From contig SVOK01000015.1 of assembly GCA_015066445.1 (NCBI GenBank), positions 1 through 44,736 on the forward strand: DNA of 44,736 nt, read 5' to 3'. The notes below the pieces were generated by a model. That model searched no databases. It was not told the origin of the DNA and saw only the letters and a program-made list of their open reading frames with translations. Every line of letters begins with the position of its first letter. The first letter of the stretch is position 1. This DNA comes from Oscillospiraceae bacterium (GTDB lineage: Bacteria; Bacillota; Clostridia; Oscillospirales; Acutalibacteraceae). Shown in pieces: positions 35,319 through 42,268 of this stretch. A program made the position numbers and the translations under genes.

Positions 35319-35800
35319 ATTTACCAAAACGCAAACCGACAAGACTGAAAAATTTTGATTACAGCCAAAACGGATATTATTTTATAACGGTATGCACGCA
35401 TAACAAACGTAAAATCTTATGTGATATTGTAGGGGAGGGTCTCTGCGCCCTCCCGACAGTAAAGCTAACACAAATCGGCGAGATAGTAAATGAAGCGGTT
35501 AATTATATCAACAGTAATTATGACGGTATATTAGTTGACAAATATGTTATTATGCCAAATCATATACATCTGATAATATCAGTTCAAACGGGAGGGCACG
35601 GAGACCCTCCCCTACAAATATATGATGTAATAGGCAATTTCAAATCTTTTACAACATATAAATACGGGCAAGCCTTATGGCAACGCTCCTTTCACGACCA
35701 CATTATACGGGAAGAAAAAGATTATTTAAAAATTTGGAATTATATTGATACTAACCCTCAAAAATGGCGTGAGGACTGTTTTTATATCGCCGAGTCGTAA
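35315..35800 (+). CDS. REP-associated tyrosine transposase (RAYT, Y1/IS200-like)
   Basis: The 161-residue protein has the RAYT layout: RLKNFDYSQNGYYFITVCTH at the start, the metal-binding MPNHIHLIISV motif (HIH), and YLKIWNYIDTNPQKW, which holds the catalytic tyrosine helix. Such enzymes nick single-stranded DNA at REP palindromes. Two REP-like palindromes lie in frame within this gene (35428-35455 and 35589-35616), encoding GEGLCALP and TGGHGDPPL. A third copy is between genes at 37042. No terminal inverted repeats or target duplication were seen, as expected for a single-copy RAYT. It is coupled to the XRE gene by an ATGA overlap, with only a weak ribosome site. Confidence 0.88.
   Translation: MNLPKRKPTRLKNFDYSQNGYYFITVCTHNKRKILCDIVGEGLCALPTVKLTQIGEIVNEAVNYINSNYDGILVDKYVIMPNHIHLIISVQTGGHGDPPLQIYDVIGNFKSFTTYKYGQALWQRSFHDHIIREEKDYLKIWNYIDTNPQKWREDCFYIAES
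35428..35455 (+). repeat. REP-like palindrome inside the RAYT gene, copy 1
   Basis: 28 bases beginning TGTAGGGGAGGG and ending CCCTCCCG, with GGGAGGG/CCCTCCC arms around an 8-base centre. It is the reverse complement of copy 2 (35589-35616) except for two centre bases, and of the intergenic copy at 37042-37069 except for one. Confidence 0.85.
35589..35616 (-). repeat. REP-like palindrome inside the RAYT gene, copy 2 (inverted)
   Basis: 28 bases beginning CGGGAGGGC and ending CCCTCCCCTACA on the plus strand, in inverted orientation to copy 1 with 133 bases between them. It differs from the intergenic copy at 37042-37069 by one base. Confidence 0.85.
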
Positions 35801-35861
35801 AAACATAAAATTTAAATGACTTTTTCGACAAAATGTGATAATATATTGTAGGGTGAGGAAA

Positions 35862-36629
35862 ATGTTTTTTGAAACAAAGGATTCAATACCTAAGGGTTTT
35901 GGTTTTAGCACATTTGGTGTTACGCATTTGATTTGGTTGTTTTCGTTTGTTGTGCTTTGTGTGCTGGGAGCGGTTATTTATACTAAATTATCCTCTTCCA
36001 AACGAAATATTATGCTTAAATTTATCGGCTGGTTTATCATTTTTCTTGAAATGATAAAAAATGTGGTAGTGGTGGCAATAGGGGATTTCGATCAGGGCTA
36101 TTTGCCGTTTCACTTATGCGGAATAAATATTCTGCTTATTTGCTTTGATTTATTTAAGCAAACTAAAATAGTTCGTAATTTTTTATATTATTTTTGTATC
36201 CCTGGTGCTTTATTAGCATTGCTTTTCCCGAATTGGACAATGCTTCCTTGTATGAATTTTTTCAGTATCAACAGCTTTTTAATACACGGCTTTCTTGTTA
36301 TGTATCCGCTGTTGTTAGTTGCAAGCGGGGAATTAACACCAACCGTTAAAATGATGCCCAATTGCATATTTTTACTTGTTTTAATGGCTGTTCCGATATA
36401 TTTTATGAATCTTGCCTGGGACACTAACTTTATGTTTTTAATGAGCCCCGAAACAGGTAATCCGTTAGGGCTTTTTGAAAAATATTTAGGCAGTCATCTT
36501 TGGGGATTTCCGATTTTACTGCCGATTGTGATGTTTATAATGTACATACCGATTTTTATTATATCTAAATGCAAAAAGAAAGACTCTAATAAAACCGAAA
36601 CAAAAGAAAAGCAGGAAATTACAGTTTAA
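35862..36629 (+). CDS. YwaF/TIGR02206-like integral membrane protein
   Basis: The ATG at 35862 is preferred, although GGTGAGG sits only 3 bases upstream; an in-frame GTG at 35853 is an alternative. The 255-residue protein has about seven hydrophobic helices (for example FGVTHLIWLFSFVVLCVLGA), with the family hallmark LPFHLCGINILLI in the middle and SHLWGFPILLPIVMFIMYIP near the end. YwaF-like proteins are widespread in Firmicutes without an assigned function. The C-terminal tail is Lys/Glu-rich and cytoplasmic. It stands alone, with a terminator downstream. Confidence 0.8.
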   Translation: MFFETKDSIPKGFGFSTFGVTHLIWLFSFVVLCVLGAVIYTKLSSSKRNIMLKFIGWFIIFLEMIKNVVVVAIGDFDQGYLPFHLCGINILLICFDLFKQTKIVRNFLYYFCIPGALLALLFPNWTMLPCMNFFSINSFLIHGFLVMYPLLLVASGELTPTVKMMPNCIFLLVLMAVPIYFMNLAWDTNFMFLMSPETGNPLGLFEKYLGSHLWGFPILLPIVMFIMYIPIFIISKCKKKDSNKTETKEKQEITV

Positions 36630-36641
36630 TATAAAACACAA

Positions 36642-36667
36642 AAAGCCTTGGAAAATTCCAAGGCTTT
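36642..36667. terminator. Bidirectional terminator between membrane protein and SHOCT genes
   Basis: A perfect 12-bp stem (AAAGCCTTGGAA / TTCCAAGGCTTT) with a 2-base loop lies between convergent genes. T tracts are short on both sides. Confidence 0.8.
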
Positions 36668-36684
36668 AATTTACTAAAATTGTT

Positions 36685-36918
36685 TTATATATTTAATAGC
36701 TGTTTTTTCTTTTCTTCAAATTCTTCTTGTGTAAGGATACCTAAATCAAGGAGTTCCTTTTGTTTTTTGATTTGTTCATAAGCTTCGGGAGTGTAGCCGT
36801 ATCGTTGCTTAAAATTTTCTCTATTACGTCTTTTCGTGGTCTTTATTGAGAAAACTATAATAAGCGGTATCAAAACAAAAATGATGAGATACGGAGAAAG
36901 TATTAAAACTATATCCAT
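36685..36918 (-). CDS. Small membrane protein with C-terminal SHOCT domain
   Basis: The 77-residue protein has one N-terminal membrane helix (VLILSPYLIIFVLIPLIIVF), a basic stretch (KTTKRRNREN), and a C-terminal SHOCT motif (QKELLDLGILTQEEFEEKKK). SHOCT domains are short helical pairs found at protein ends, thought to aid oligomerisation; no specific role is known here. GAAGGAGG lies upstream at good spacing. It is a single-gene unit. Confidence 0.8.
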   Translation of the reverse strand: MDIVLILSPYLIIFVLIPLIIVFSIKTTKRRNRENFKQRYGYTPEAYEQIKKQKELLDLGILTQEEFEEKKKQLLNI

Positions 36919-36995
36919 TGCAAAATACCTCCTTCAGAAACTGCATAAATATTATAAAGCTTAAATAGAAATTTGTCAAATGAAAAGGCGTTTTT

Positions 36996-37023
36996 TGTAG
37001 GGACAGGCGTCCTCGACTGTCCG
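36996..37023 (+). repeat. REP-like palindrome, variant family, intergenic
   Basis: 28 bases beginning TGTAGGGACAG and ending CTGTCCG, with GGACAG/CTGTCC arms. It has the same length and the same TGTAGGG start and CCG end as the other REP-like copies, but a different core. It pairs in inverted orientation with the element at 37042-37069, giving a 74-base REPIN-like unit. Confidence 0.75.
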
Positions 37024-37041
37024 TAAAATATGCATAAAAAA

Positions 37042-37069
37042 CGGGAGGGCACAGAGACCCTCCCCTACA
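37042..37069 (-). repeat. REP-like palindrome, intergenic, possibly also a terminator
   Basis: A one-mismatch copy of the element inside the RAYT gene. Read on the minus strand it is a GC-rich hairpin followed by TTTTTTATG, 15 bases after the stop of the GGGtGRT gene, so it could end that transcript. The rest of 36919-37083 holds only the other REP-like element and the SHOCT gene's ribosome site. Confidence 0.82.
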
Positions 37070-37083
37070 ATTATGAAATTGTA

Positions 37084-38085
37084 TTATTTGTTAAGTGCTT
37101 CGTTAACTGCAACAGCACAAGCAACAGTCATACCAACCATCGGGTTGTTACCTGCACCGATAAGACCCATCATCTCAACGTGAGCAGGAACGGAAGATGA
37201 ACCTGCGAACTGAGCGTCAGAGTGCATACGGCCCATTGTATCGGTCATACCATAGGAAGCAGGACCAGCAGCCATATTATCGGGGTGGAGTGTACGGCCT
37301 GTACCGCCGCCGGAAGCTACTGAGAAGTACTTCTTGCCCTGTTCGATACATTCCTTCTTATAGGTACCTGCAACAGGATGCTGGAAGCGGGTGGGGTTGG
37401 TGGAGTTACCTGTGATAGAAACGTCAACACCCTCCTTGTGCATAATAGCAACGCCTTCACGAACATCGTCAGCACCGTAGCAACGAACCTTAGCGCGCTC
37501 ACCGTTTGAGTAAGCGGTTTCTTCAACTATCTTTAATTCACCTGTGAAATAGTCAAACTGAGTCTGAACATAGGTGAAACCGTTGATTCTTGAAATAATT
37601 TTAGCAGCGTCCTTACCAAGACCGTTAAGAACAACTCTAAGGGGCTCTTTACGAGCTTTATTAGCGCTTCTTGCCAAGCCGATAGCACCTTCAGCAGCAG
37701 CGAAGGATTCGTGACCTGCCAAGAATGCGAAGCACTTAGTCTCCTCACGGAGAAGCATAGCGCCGAGGTTACCGTGGCCAAGACCAACCTTACGGTCATC
37801 AGCAACAGAGCCGGGGATACAGAAAGACTGGAGACCTACACCGATTTTCTCAGCAGCCTCAGCAGCAGTCTTAACTTCGTCCTTAATAGCGATAGCGCAG
37901 CCTACAACATAAGCCCAAGCAGCGTTCTCAAAGCAGATAGGCTGAATACCTTTAACGATATTGTAAGCGTCAACGCCTGCTTTATCGCAAATTTCTTTTG
38001 CTTCTTCAATGGAAGAAATGCCATGCTTTGCGAGTTCAGCGTTTATTTGATTTATTCTTCTGTCATAACTTTCAAATAATGCCAT
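37084..38085 (-). CDS. GGGtGRT family protein
   Basis: The 333-residue protein carries the name-giving GGGTGRT motif at residues 259-265 (SVASGGGTGRTLHPDN). Other strongly conserved-looking stretches are GLGHGNLGAMLLREETKCFA, FLAGHESFAAAEGAIGLARS and ITGNSTNPTRFQHPVAGTYK. The family is common in anaerobic Clostridia and its biochemical role is unknown. It directly follows a FeS-scaffold-like gene, which suggests joint work on iron-sulfur or related cofactor handling; that is inference. AGGAGG precedes the ATG. Codon use here and in its partner is more biased than in neighbouring genes by eye, which would suit high expression. Confidence 0.88.
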   Translation of the reverse strand: MALFESYDRRINQINAELAKHGISSIEEAKEICDKAGVDAYNIVKGIQPICFENAAWAYVVGCAIAIKDEVKTAAEAAEKIGVGLQSFCIPGSVADDRKVGLGHGNLGAMLLREETKCFAFLAGHESFAAAEGAIGLARSANKARKEPLRVVLNGLGKDAAKIISRINGFTYVQTQFDYFTGELKIVEETAYSNGERAKVRCYGADDVREGVAIMHKEGVDVSITGNSTNPTRFQHPVAGTYKKECIEQGKKYFSVASGGGTGRTLHPDNMAAGPASYGMTDTMGRMHSDAQFAGSSSVPAHVEMMGLIGAGNNPMVGMTVACAVAVNEALNK

Positions 38086-38103
38086 TGTTCATTTCCTCCT
38101 TAA

Positions 38104-38796
38104 TTATTCTTCACGGGGGTCGATGAGCTTAGCAGCGTCATCAACGCGACCGTACTGACCGCTGGCTTTTTCTAAAGCCTCATTAGCGTCCATACCTTTT
38201 TTAATCATATCCATCATCTTGCCAAGGTGAACGAACTTGTAACCGATAATAGTATCGTTATCGTCAACAGCAATCTTGGTGATATAGCCTTCAGCGAGCT
38301 CTAAGTAACGGGGACCCTTTGCAAGAGTAGCATAGGTGGTACCGCACTGTGAACGAAGACCCTTACCTAAGTCCTCAAGACCTGCACCGATGGGAAGACC
38401 GTCCTCAGAGAAAGCGGTCTGTGTACGACCGTAAACAATCTGGAGGAAAAGCTCACGCATAGCGGTATTGATAGCATCGCAAACGAGGTCGGTGTTAAGA
38501 GCTTCAAGAATAGTCTTACCAACAAGAATTTCAGAAGCCATAGCTGCAGAGTGAGTCATACCAGAGCAACCGATAGTCTCAACCAAAGCCTCTTGAATGA
38601 TACCTTCCTTAACATTAAGGGTTAATTTACAGGTTCCCTGCTGAGGAGCGCACCAGCCGATACCGTGGGTAAGACCGGATACATCTTTAACTTCCTTAAC
38701 CTGAACCCATTTGCCCTCTTCCGGAATGGGAGCGGGGCCGTGATATGTGCCTTTAGCCAAAGGACACATATTTTCTACTTCATGTGAATAGTTCAT
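38104..38796 (-). CDS. Iron-sulfur cluster assembly scaffold-like protein paired with GGGtGRT
   Basis: The ATG at 38796 is chosen because AAAGGAG lies 8 bases upstream; an upstream in-frame ATG at 38844 would fall at the transcription start. The 230-residue protein has a NifU/IscU-type core with Cys in WCAPQQGTCK, IGCSGMTHSAAM (where the scaffold family has a conserved Cys) and RSQCGTTYA. It is longer than standard IscU (~130 residues). A C-terminal helical part (ALEKASGQYGRVDDAAK) follows. Scaffold proteins assemble FeS clusters in the cytoplasm; whether this one does is not shown. It is 18 bases upstream of the GGGtGRT gene and shares its promoter. Confidence 0.85.
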   Translation of the reverse strand: MNYSHEVENMCPLAKGTYHGPAPIPEEGKWVQVKEVKDVSGLTHGIGWCAPQQGTCKLTLNVKEGIIQEALVETIGCSGMTHSAAMASEILVGKTILEALNTDLVCDAINTAMRELFLQIVYGRTQTAFSEDGLPIGAGLEDLGKGLRSQCGTTYATLAKGPRYLELAEGYITKIAVDDNDTIIGYKFVHLGKMMDMIKKGMDANEALEKASGQYGRVDDAAKLIDPREE

Positions 38797-38852
38797 TATA
38801 TGTACTCCTTTCAGAATTGTCAGACTTAAAGTATTAGTCCACACTAAATAAC

Positions 38853-38881
38853 ATTATAACAAAATGCGACAGAAAAGACAA
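38853..38881 (-). promoter_or_regulatory. Promoter of the scaffold/GGGtGRT operon
   Basis: On the minus strand: -35 TTGTCT (38876-38881), a 17-base spacer, and a perfect -10 TATAAT (38853-38858). The start point would be near 38846. Confidence 0.72.
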
Positions 38882-38910
38882 TAGTAAACTGTGAAAAAAA
38901 TAACATTTTT

Positions 38911-39390
38911 TCATTCTTTTTGAGCCATAACGCTTTCAAAATAATCTTCTGCAGATTTTTTGCAGTTATCAATCAGCTCGGATTTGCGCTCTGCTTCCAA
39001 ATCAGAATTAACTATCCTCAAAATTTCTGCCTTGGCTACCTCGGTCCTGCCTAAAATTAAATTTACAAGCTCTTTGGGGTCATAACCGTCATTAGAAGAT
39101 GTCAACTTATTACAATAGGCGGTAGCTTTAACAACTATTTTTCCGATAGCGGAAGCGCCGTATTTTTCTTCTTCGGTGAATTTTGCCTGATTTATAACCT
39201 TTTTTTCAAGCTCTTTTAAAGGCTCGGTAGCGTTTTGCTTTTCGGATAAAGCCTTATTATCGTTCCACAGAAGTTCAACTTTTTTAGAAAGCTCAGCATT
39301 TTCAGCTTTTAATTCCTCATACATAGCCTTATACTTTTCGGCCTTTTCGTAAAGCTCTCGGTTGAGGTTTAATAATTCACCCCGTCTCAA
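38911..39390 (-). CDS. Coiled-coil protein of unknown function
   Basis: A TTG at 39390 is the best start, because AAAGGAG ends 8 bases before it; the in-frame GTG at 39399 overlaps that site and cannot use it. The ~159-residue protein is strongly helical. An N-terminal coiled coil (~5-70: ELYEKAEKYKAMYEELKAEN) is followed by a second helical part (FTEEEKYGASAIGKIVVKAT onward). The pattern loosely recalls DivIVA- or ZapA-like division proteins, but no family was recognised. It lies 14 bases after the VanZ-like gene and downstream of ftsEX and the hydrolase gene, so a cell-envelope role is possible. Confidence 0.65.
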   Translation of the reverse strand: MRRGELLNLNRELYEKAEKYKAMYEELKAENAELSKKVELLWNDNKALSEKQNATEPLKELEKKVINQAKFTEEEKYGASAIGKIVVKATAYCNKLTSSNDGYDPKELVNLILGRTEVAKAEILRIVNSDLEAERKSELIDNCKKSAEDYFESVMAQKE

Positions 39391-39403
39391 ACAGACCACT
39401 CCT

Positions 39404-39892
39404 TTATGTGTATTTTTTAATGAATTTGAATTTCAGTACCTTCGTCAATAGGGTAAAGAATGCAATACCTAACAGCGCACCGCAAAAGTCAATTAAAACG
39501 TCACGAACTTCACCGCTTCTGCCTGCTACTGCAAGCTGATGTAATTCATCGCTCACAGCATATAAGAGGCAAAAAGCAGAGCTTATTGCAAGACGGAAGA
39601 AAAACGGTATTTTTTTATATGTTACAACGCTTAAAAAGGATAATGCACCTAAAATTGCATAAATTGTGAAATGGGCGGTTTTCCTTATTATAAATTGCAA
39701 TTGTTCTCTTAGCGCCAGCTGTTCGGCCCCTGACAGATTTTCATAATCAGGGAAGAGTATGTTGATTATAGCCGCAACAAAGCCACCGCTTGTTTTGGAT
39801 GAGGTTTCAGCTGTTTCTGCTGAAAGGCAAAAAATCATAATTGCCCAGCCTATTAATAACAAAACACTTATAATTCTAAAAAATTTTAACAT
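39404..39892 (-). CDS. VanZ-like family membrane protein
   Basis: The start is the ATG at 39892 (MLKFFRIISVLLLIGWA); an in-frame TTG at 39913 is less likely. The ~162-residue protein has four or five membrane helices and the VanZ-family signature RKTAHFTIYAILGALSF with SDELHQ...GRSGEVRDVLIDFCGA. The family includes VanZ of teicoplanin resistance, but most members are unlinked to resistance and have no known function. There are no van genes here. It lies after the M23 hydrolase gene, separated by a hairpin. Confidence 0.85.
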   Translation of the reverse strand: MLKFFRIISVLLLIGWAIMIFCLSAETAETSSKTSGGFVAAIINILFPDYENLSGAEQLALREQLQFIIRKTAHFTIYAILGALSFLSVVTYKKIPFFFRLAISSAFCLLYAVSDELHQLAVAGRSGEVRDVLIDFCGALLGIAFFTLLTKVLKFKFIKKYT

Positions 39893-39911
39893 AATATTCA
39901 CTCTAAAATTC

Positions 39912-39944
39912 AAGCCGCCACCGTCAAAACGCCGGTGACGGCTT
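39912..39944 (-). terminator. Imperfect hairpin between M23 hydrolase and VanZ-like genes
   Basis: 12-base arms (AAGCCGCCACCG with CGGTGACGGCTT) pair at 11 of 12 positions. The T tract after it on the minus strand is poor (GAATTTTAG), so partial termination or mRNA processing is as likely as full termination. Confidence 0.5.
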
Positions 39945-39957
39945 AAAAAAGCATTTA

Positions 39958-41163
39958 TTATTTTGAGTAATAATTCATCGGGTCAACATAGCCCTCGTTA
40001 TTGCGCATAATACCAAAGTGTAAATGGTAGCCTGTAGAGTCGCCGGTAGTGCCGACATAGCCAATAACCTGACCCTGCTTTACGTGTTGACCGTTGCTTA
40101 CAGCAGTGGTATTCATATGAGCATACATAGCTTTAATACGTTCACCCTGAACGTAACCGTGATCTATTGCAACATGGTTACCCCAACCGCTACCGCATCT
40201 GCAGCGACTGCCTCTATCCTTATGAGGACAGCTGTTGTAAACCTCATAAACAGTACCGTCGGTAATAGCTACAATCGGTTTTCCGAATATGCCGCCACCT
40301 GATATATCAATACCACGGTGCATTGTGCCCCAACGGGGACCGTAATAAGATGTGATATTCTGACAGCTTGGAACAGGCCATACAAAGCCTACCTTGGAGT
40401 TTATAAAGCTTGTTGAAGAACCTCCATATAAAAGTTTGTTAAGGTAGTTAGTCTTTTCTTTAATAATAGCCTCTACATTAGCGTTATCTTTTTCTGCCTG
40501 TTTTTGGTCAGCTGCGATAGAATCGTAAATTGACTGTGCGGCAGCCTCTTCTGCTTCTAACTCCTTTTGAGCAGCAACAACGGTTGCCCTTACAGCTACC
40601 TGTTCGTCAAGCAATTTCTGGTTTTCAGCATTTTTGGCTTCAAGCTCTTTGATAACAGCTATCATATCCTCTATCATACGCTTGTCTCTTGCTGAAACCG
40701 AGGCAGTAAGCTGAGATAATTGCAGGAAATCCGAGAAATCGTCAGCACCTAAAAGGATTTGTATATTACTGCCTGAATTGCTCATATAAATTGCACGCAA
40801 GCGTTTTTTGAATTCTAACTTGCTTGCTTCAATCTCAGTGTTTTTAGCGTCGATTTCCTTTTTATTAGCGGCAATTTTTGCATTAATAGAGTTAATTTCC
40901 TGATTGCAACGCAAAACCTGAGCTTGAATATTGGCTATTTTTTTCTGGATAGCTGCAAGTATGGTTGCTTGGTCTTTTTTGTCATTTTTAAGACGCTGTA
41001 TTTCAGCTTCAAGCTTTTGGGATTCCTTTTGAAGCGCTGCAATATCATCTCTTAAAGAGCCTGCAGTATCAGCACTGGTTATCCAATTAGTGCTGTTAAA
41101 CACGAGAAGTGTTAAACAAAAGCAGAGAAAAACCGAAACCGAGCGTTTAATAATTTTGTTCAT
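39958..41163 (-). CDS. PcsB/EnvC-like peptidoglycan hydrolase: coiled coil plus M23 peptidase
   Basis: The ATG at 41163 is chosen over the one at 41220 because CGGAGG lies 6 bases upstream and the signal peptide (KRSVSVFLCFCLTLLVF) follows. The ~401-residue protein has long coiled coils (~33-245) and a C-terminal M23 LytM domain with zinc ligands in MHRGIDI and HLHFGI plus YAHM. This is the architecture of EnvC and other FtsX-controlled hydrolases. It lies 28 bases downstream of ftsX, matching FtsEX-hydrolase operons, so activation by FtsEX during septal wall cleavage is a strong inference. Between the first ligand motif and AIDHG there is a Cys-rich insert (NSCPHKDRGSRCRCGSGWGN) that is unusual. 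Confidence 0.9.
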   Translation of the reverse strand: MNKIIKRSVSVFLCFCLTLLVFNSTNWITSADTAGSLRDDIAALQKESQKLEAEIQRLKNDKKDQATILAAIQKKIANIQAQVLRCNQEINSINAKIAANKKEIDAKNTEIEASKLEFKKRLRAIYMSNSGSNIQILLGADDFSDFLQLSQLTASVSARDKRMIEDMIAVIKELEAKNAENQKLLDEQVAVRATVVAAQKELEAEEAAAQSIYDSIAADQKQAEKDNANVEAIIKEKTNYLNKLLYGGSSTSFINSKVGFVWPVPSCQNITSYYGPRWGTMHRGIDISGGGIFGKPIVAITDGTVYEVYNSCPHKDRGSRCRCGSGWGNHVAIDHGYVQGERIKAMYAHMNTTAVSNGQHVKQGQVIGYVGTTGDSTGYHLHFGIMRNNEGYVDPMNYYSK

Positions 41164-41191
41164 AAAAGCCTCCGTAAAAATATAAGGGGGG

Positions 41192-42268
41192 TTAAATTGC
41201 AGCAAACTCACTGCCTTCACGGCGGAGATATTTGCTTATCATAATAAAGCTTCCTAATATACCTGCAAATACGCCGATGCCTAAGAATACTAACAACAGT
41301 ATCCAGGCCATATCGCTGTATTTAACAATATCAGATGTGCCAAGGGTGGTGATAATGGTTTCTGTGGCAACACGGTAGCAGAAGTACAAAAGTCCTTCCG
41401 AAATGAGTGCCGAAATAATACCGATAAGCACACCTTCAACTACAAATGGGATACGTACAAAGGTGTCAGTAGCGCCAACAGCCTTCATAATACTTATTTC
41501 AAGCTTGCGGTTGTACATGGTAACTCTTATCGTGTTAGAAACGATAACCAATGAGATTATCATAAGAATAGCTATAATCCAGACACCTGCTACGCCGATA
41601 CCGTTTTTAACAGCTGTTATCTTCTCAGCAAGATCGCCGTAGGACTGAATGGCATCAATACCGTCAAGCTTTTCTATTTGCTTGAGTGTTTTATCAAAAA
41701 GAGCCATATCCTTCATAGTAACCTTAGCCGCAGAGGGGAGGGGGTTACCGTATTCCTCGTCAAGGAAGGTGAAGTATTTCTTCTGGTCATCGGGCATAGA
41801 TTCTTTTACTGTTTCAAGACCTTCGTTGCTTGAAATATAGGTCACTTCTGCAACGTTGGAGATTTTTGCAATTTCGTCGCAAAGGGCTTTAGCCTCTTTT
41901 TCGTCGTGTATTACATAATCGCTATGCTTGATGCCATTTTTGTCAGCTTCTTCTGCGGTGCTTTCTGCAGAGGAAGTGTCAGTTCCTTCTTCAGCAGAGC
42001 TTGTGTCAGACGAAGAGCTTTCAGCAGAAGAGGTATCTTTTTTATCGCTGTAAAGAGCCCAGTTATAATCTTTCATATAAACCATAACAACATTTTGCTG
42101 TTCCAGATTTCCAATTGCAACGTTTACATTTTCGGAAATAAGAATTGCAAGACCGATTATTACCATACAGGCAACAAGCACACCTACAGATGCCAAGGTC
42201 ATAAGACGGTTTACCCAGGCGTTTTTAATGCCCTCGCCGGTGAGGTATTTGATACTACTTAATTTCAT
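41192..42268 (-). CDS. ftsX: Cell division protein FtsX with a Ser/Glu-rich extracellular insert
   Basis: The 358-residue protein has a first helix (LMTLASVGVLVACMVIIGLA), an extracellular loop, and three C-terminal helices of the FtsX/MacB permease domain (VWIIAILMIISLVIVSNTIR, KLEISIMKAVGATDTFVRIP). FtsX transmits FtsE ATP hydrolysis to wall hydrolases outside the cell. The loop, normally near 100 residues, carries an extra low-complexity stretch at ~75-112 (nt 41933-42046) with three DTSSAE repeats. The gene overlaps ftsE by 4 bases (ATGA) and precedes the hydrolase gene. Confidence 0.93.
   Translation of the reverse strand: MKLSSIKYLTGEGIKNAWVNRLMTLASVGVLVACMVIIGLAILISENVNVAIGNLEQQNVVMVYMKDYNWALYSDKKDTSSAESSSSDTSSAEEGTDTSSAESTAEEADKNGIKHSDYVIHDEKEAKALCDEIAKISNVAEVTYISSNEGLETVKESMPDDQKKYFTFLDEEYGNPLPSAAKVTMKDMALFDKTLKQIEKLDGIDAIQSYGDLAEKITAVKNGIGVAGVWIIAILMIISLVIVSNTIRVTMYNRKLEISIMKAVGATDTFVRIPFVVEGVLIGIISALISEGLLYFCYRVATETIITTLGTSDIVKYSDMAWILLLVFLGIGVFAGILGSFIMISKYLRREGSEFAAI

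Noticed and set aside
39404-39892. Glycopeptide resistance function for the VanZ-like gene
   Set aside because: No vanH/A/X/R/S genes are present; VanZ-like proteins are widespread outside resistance clusters.
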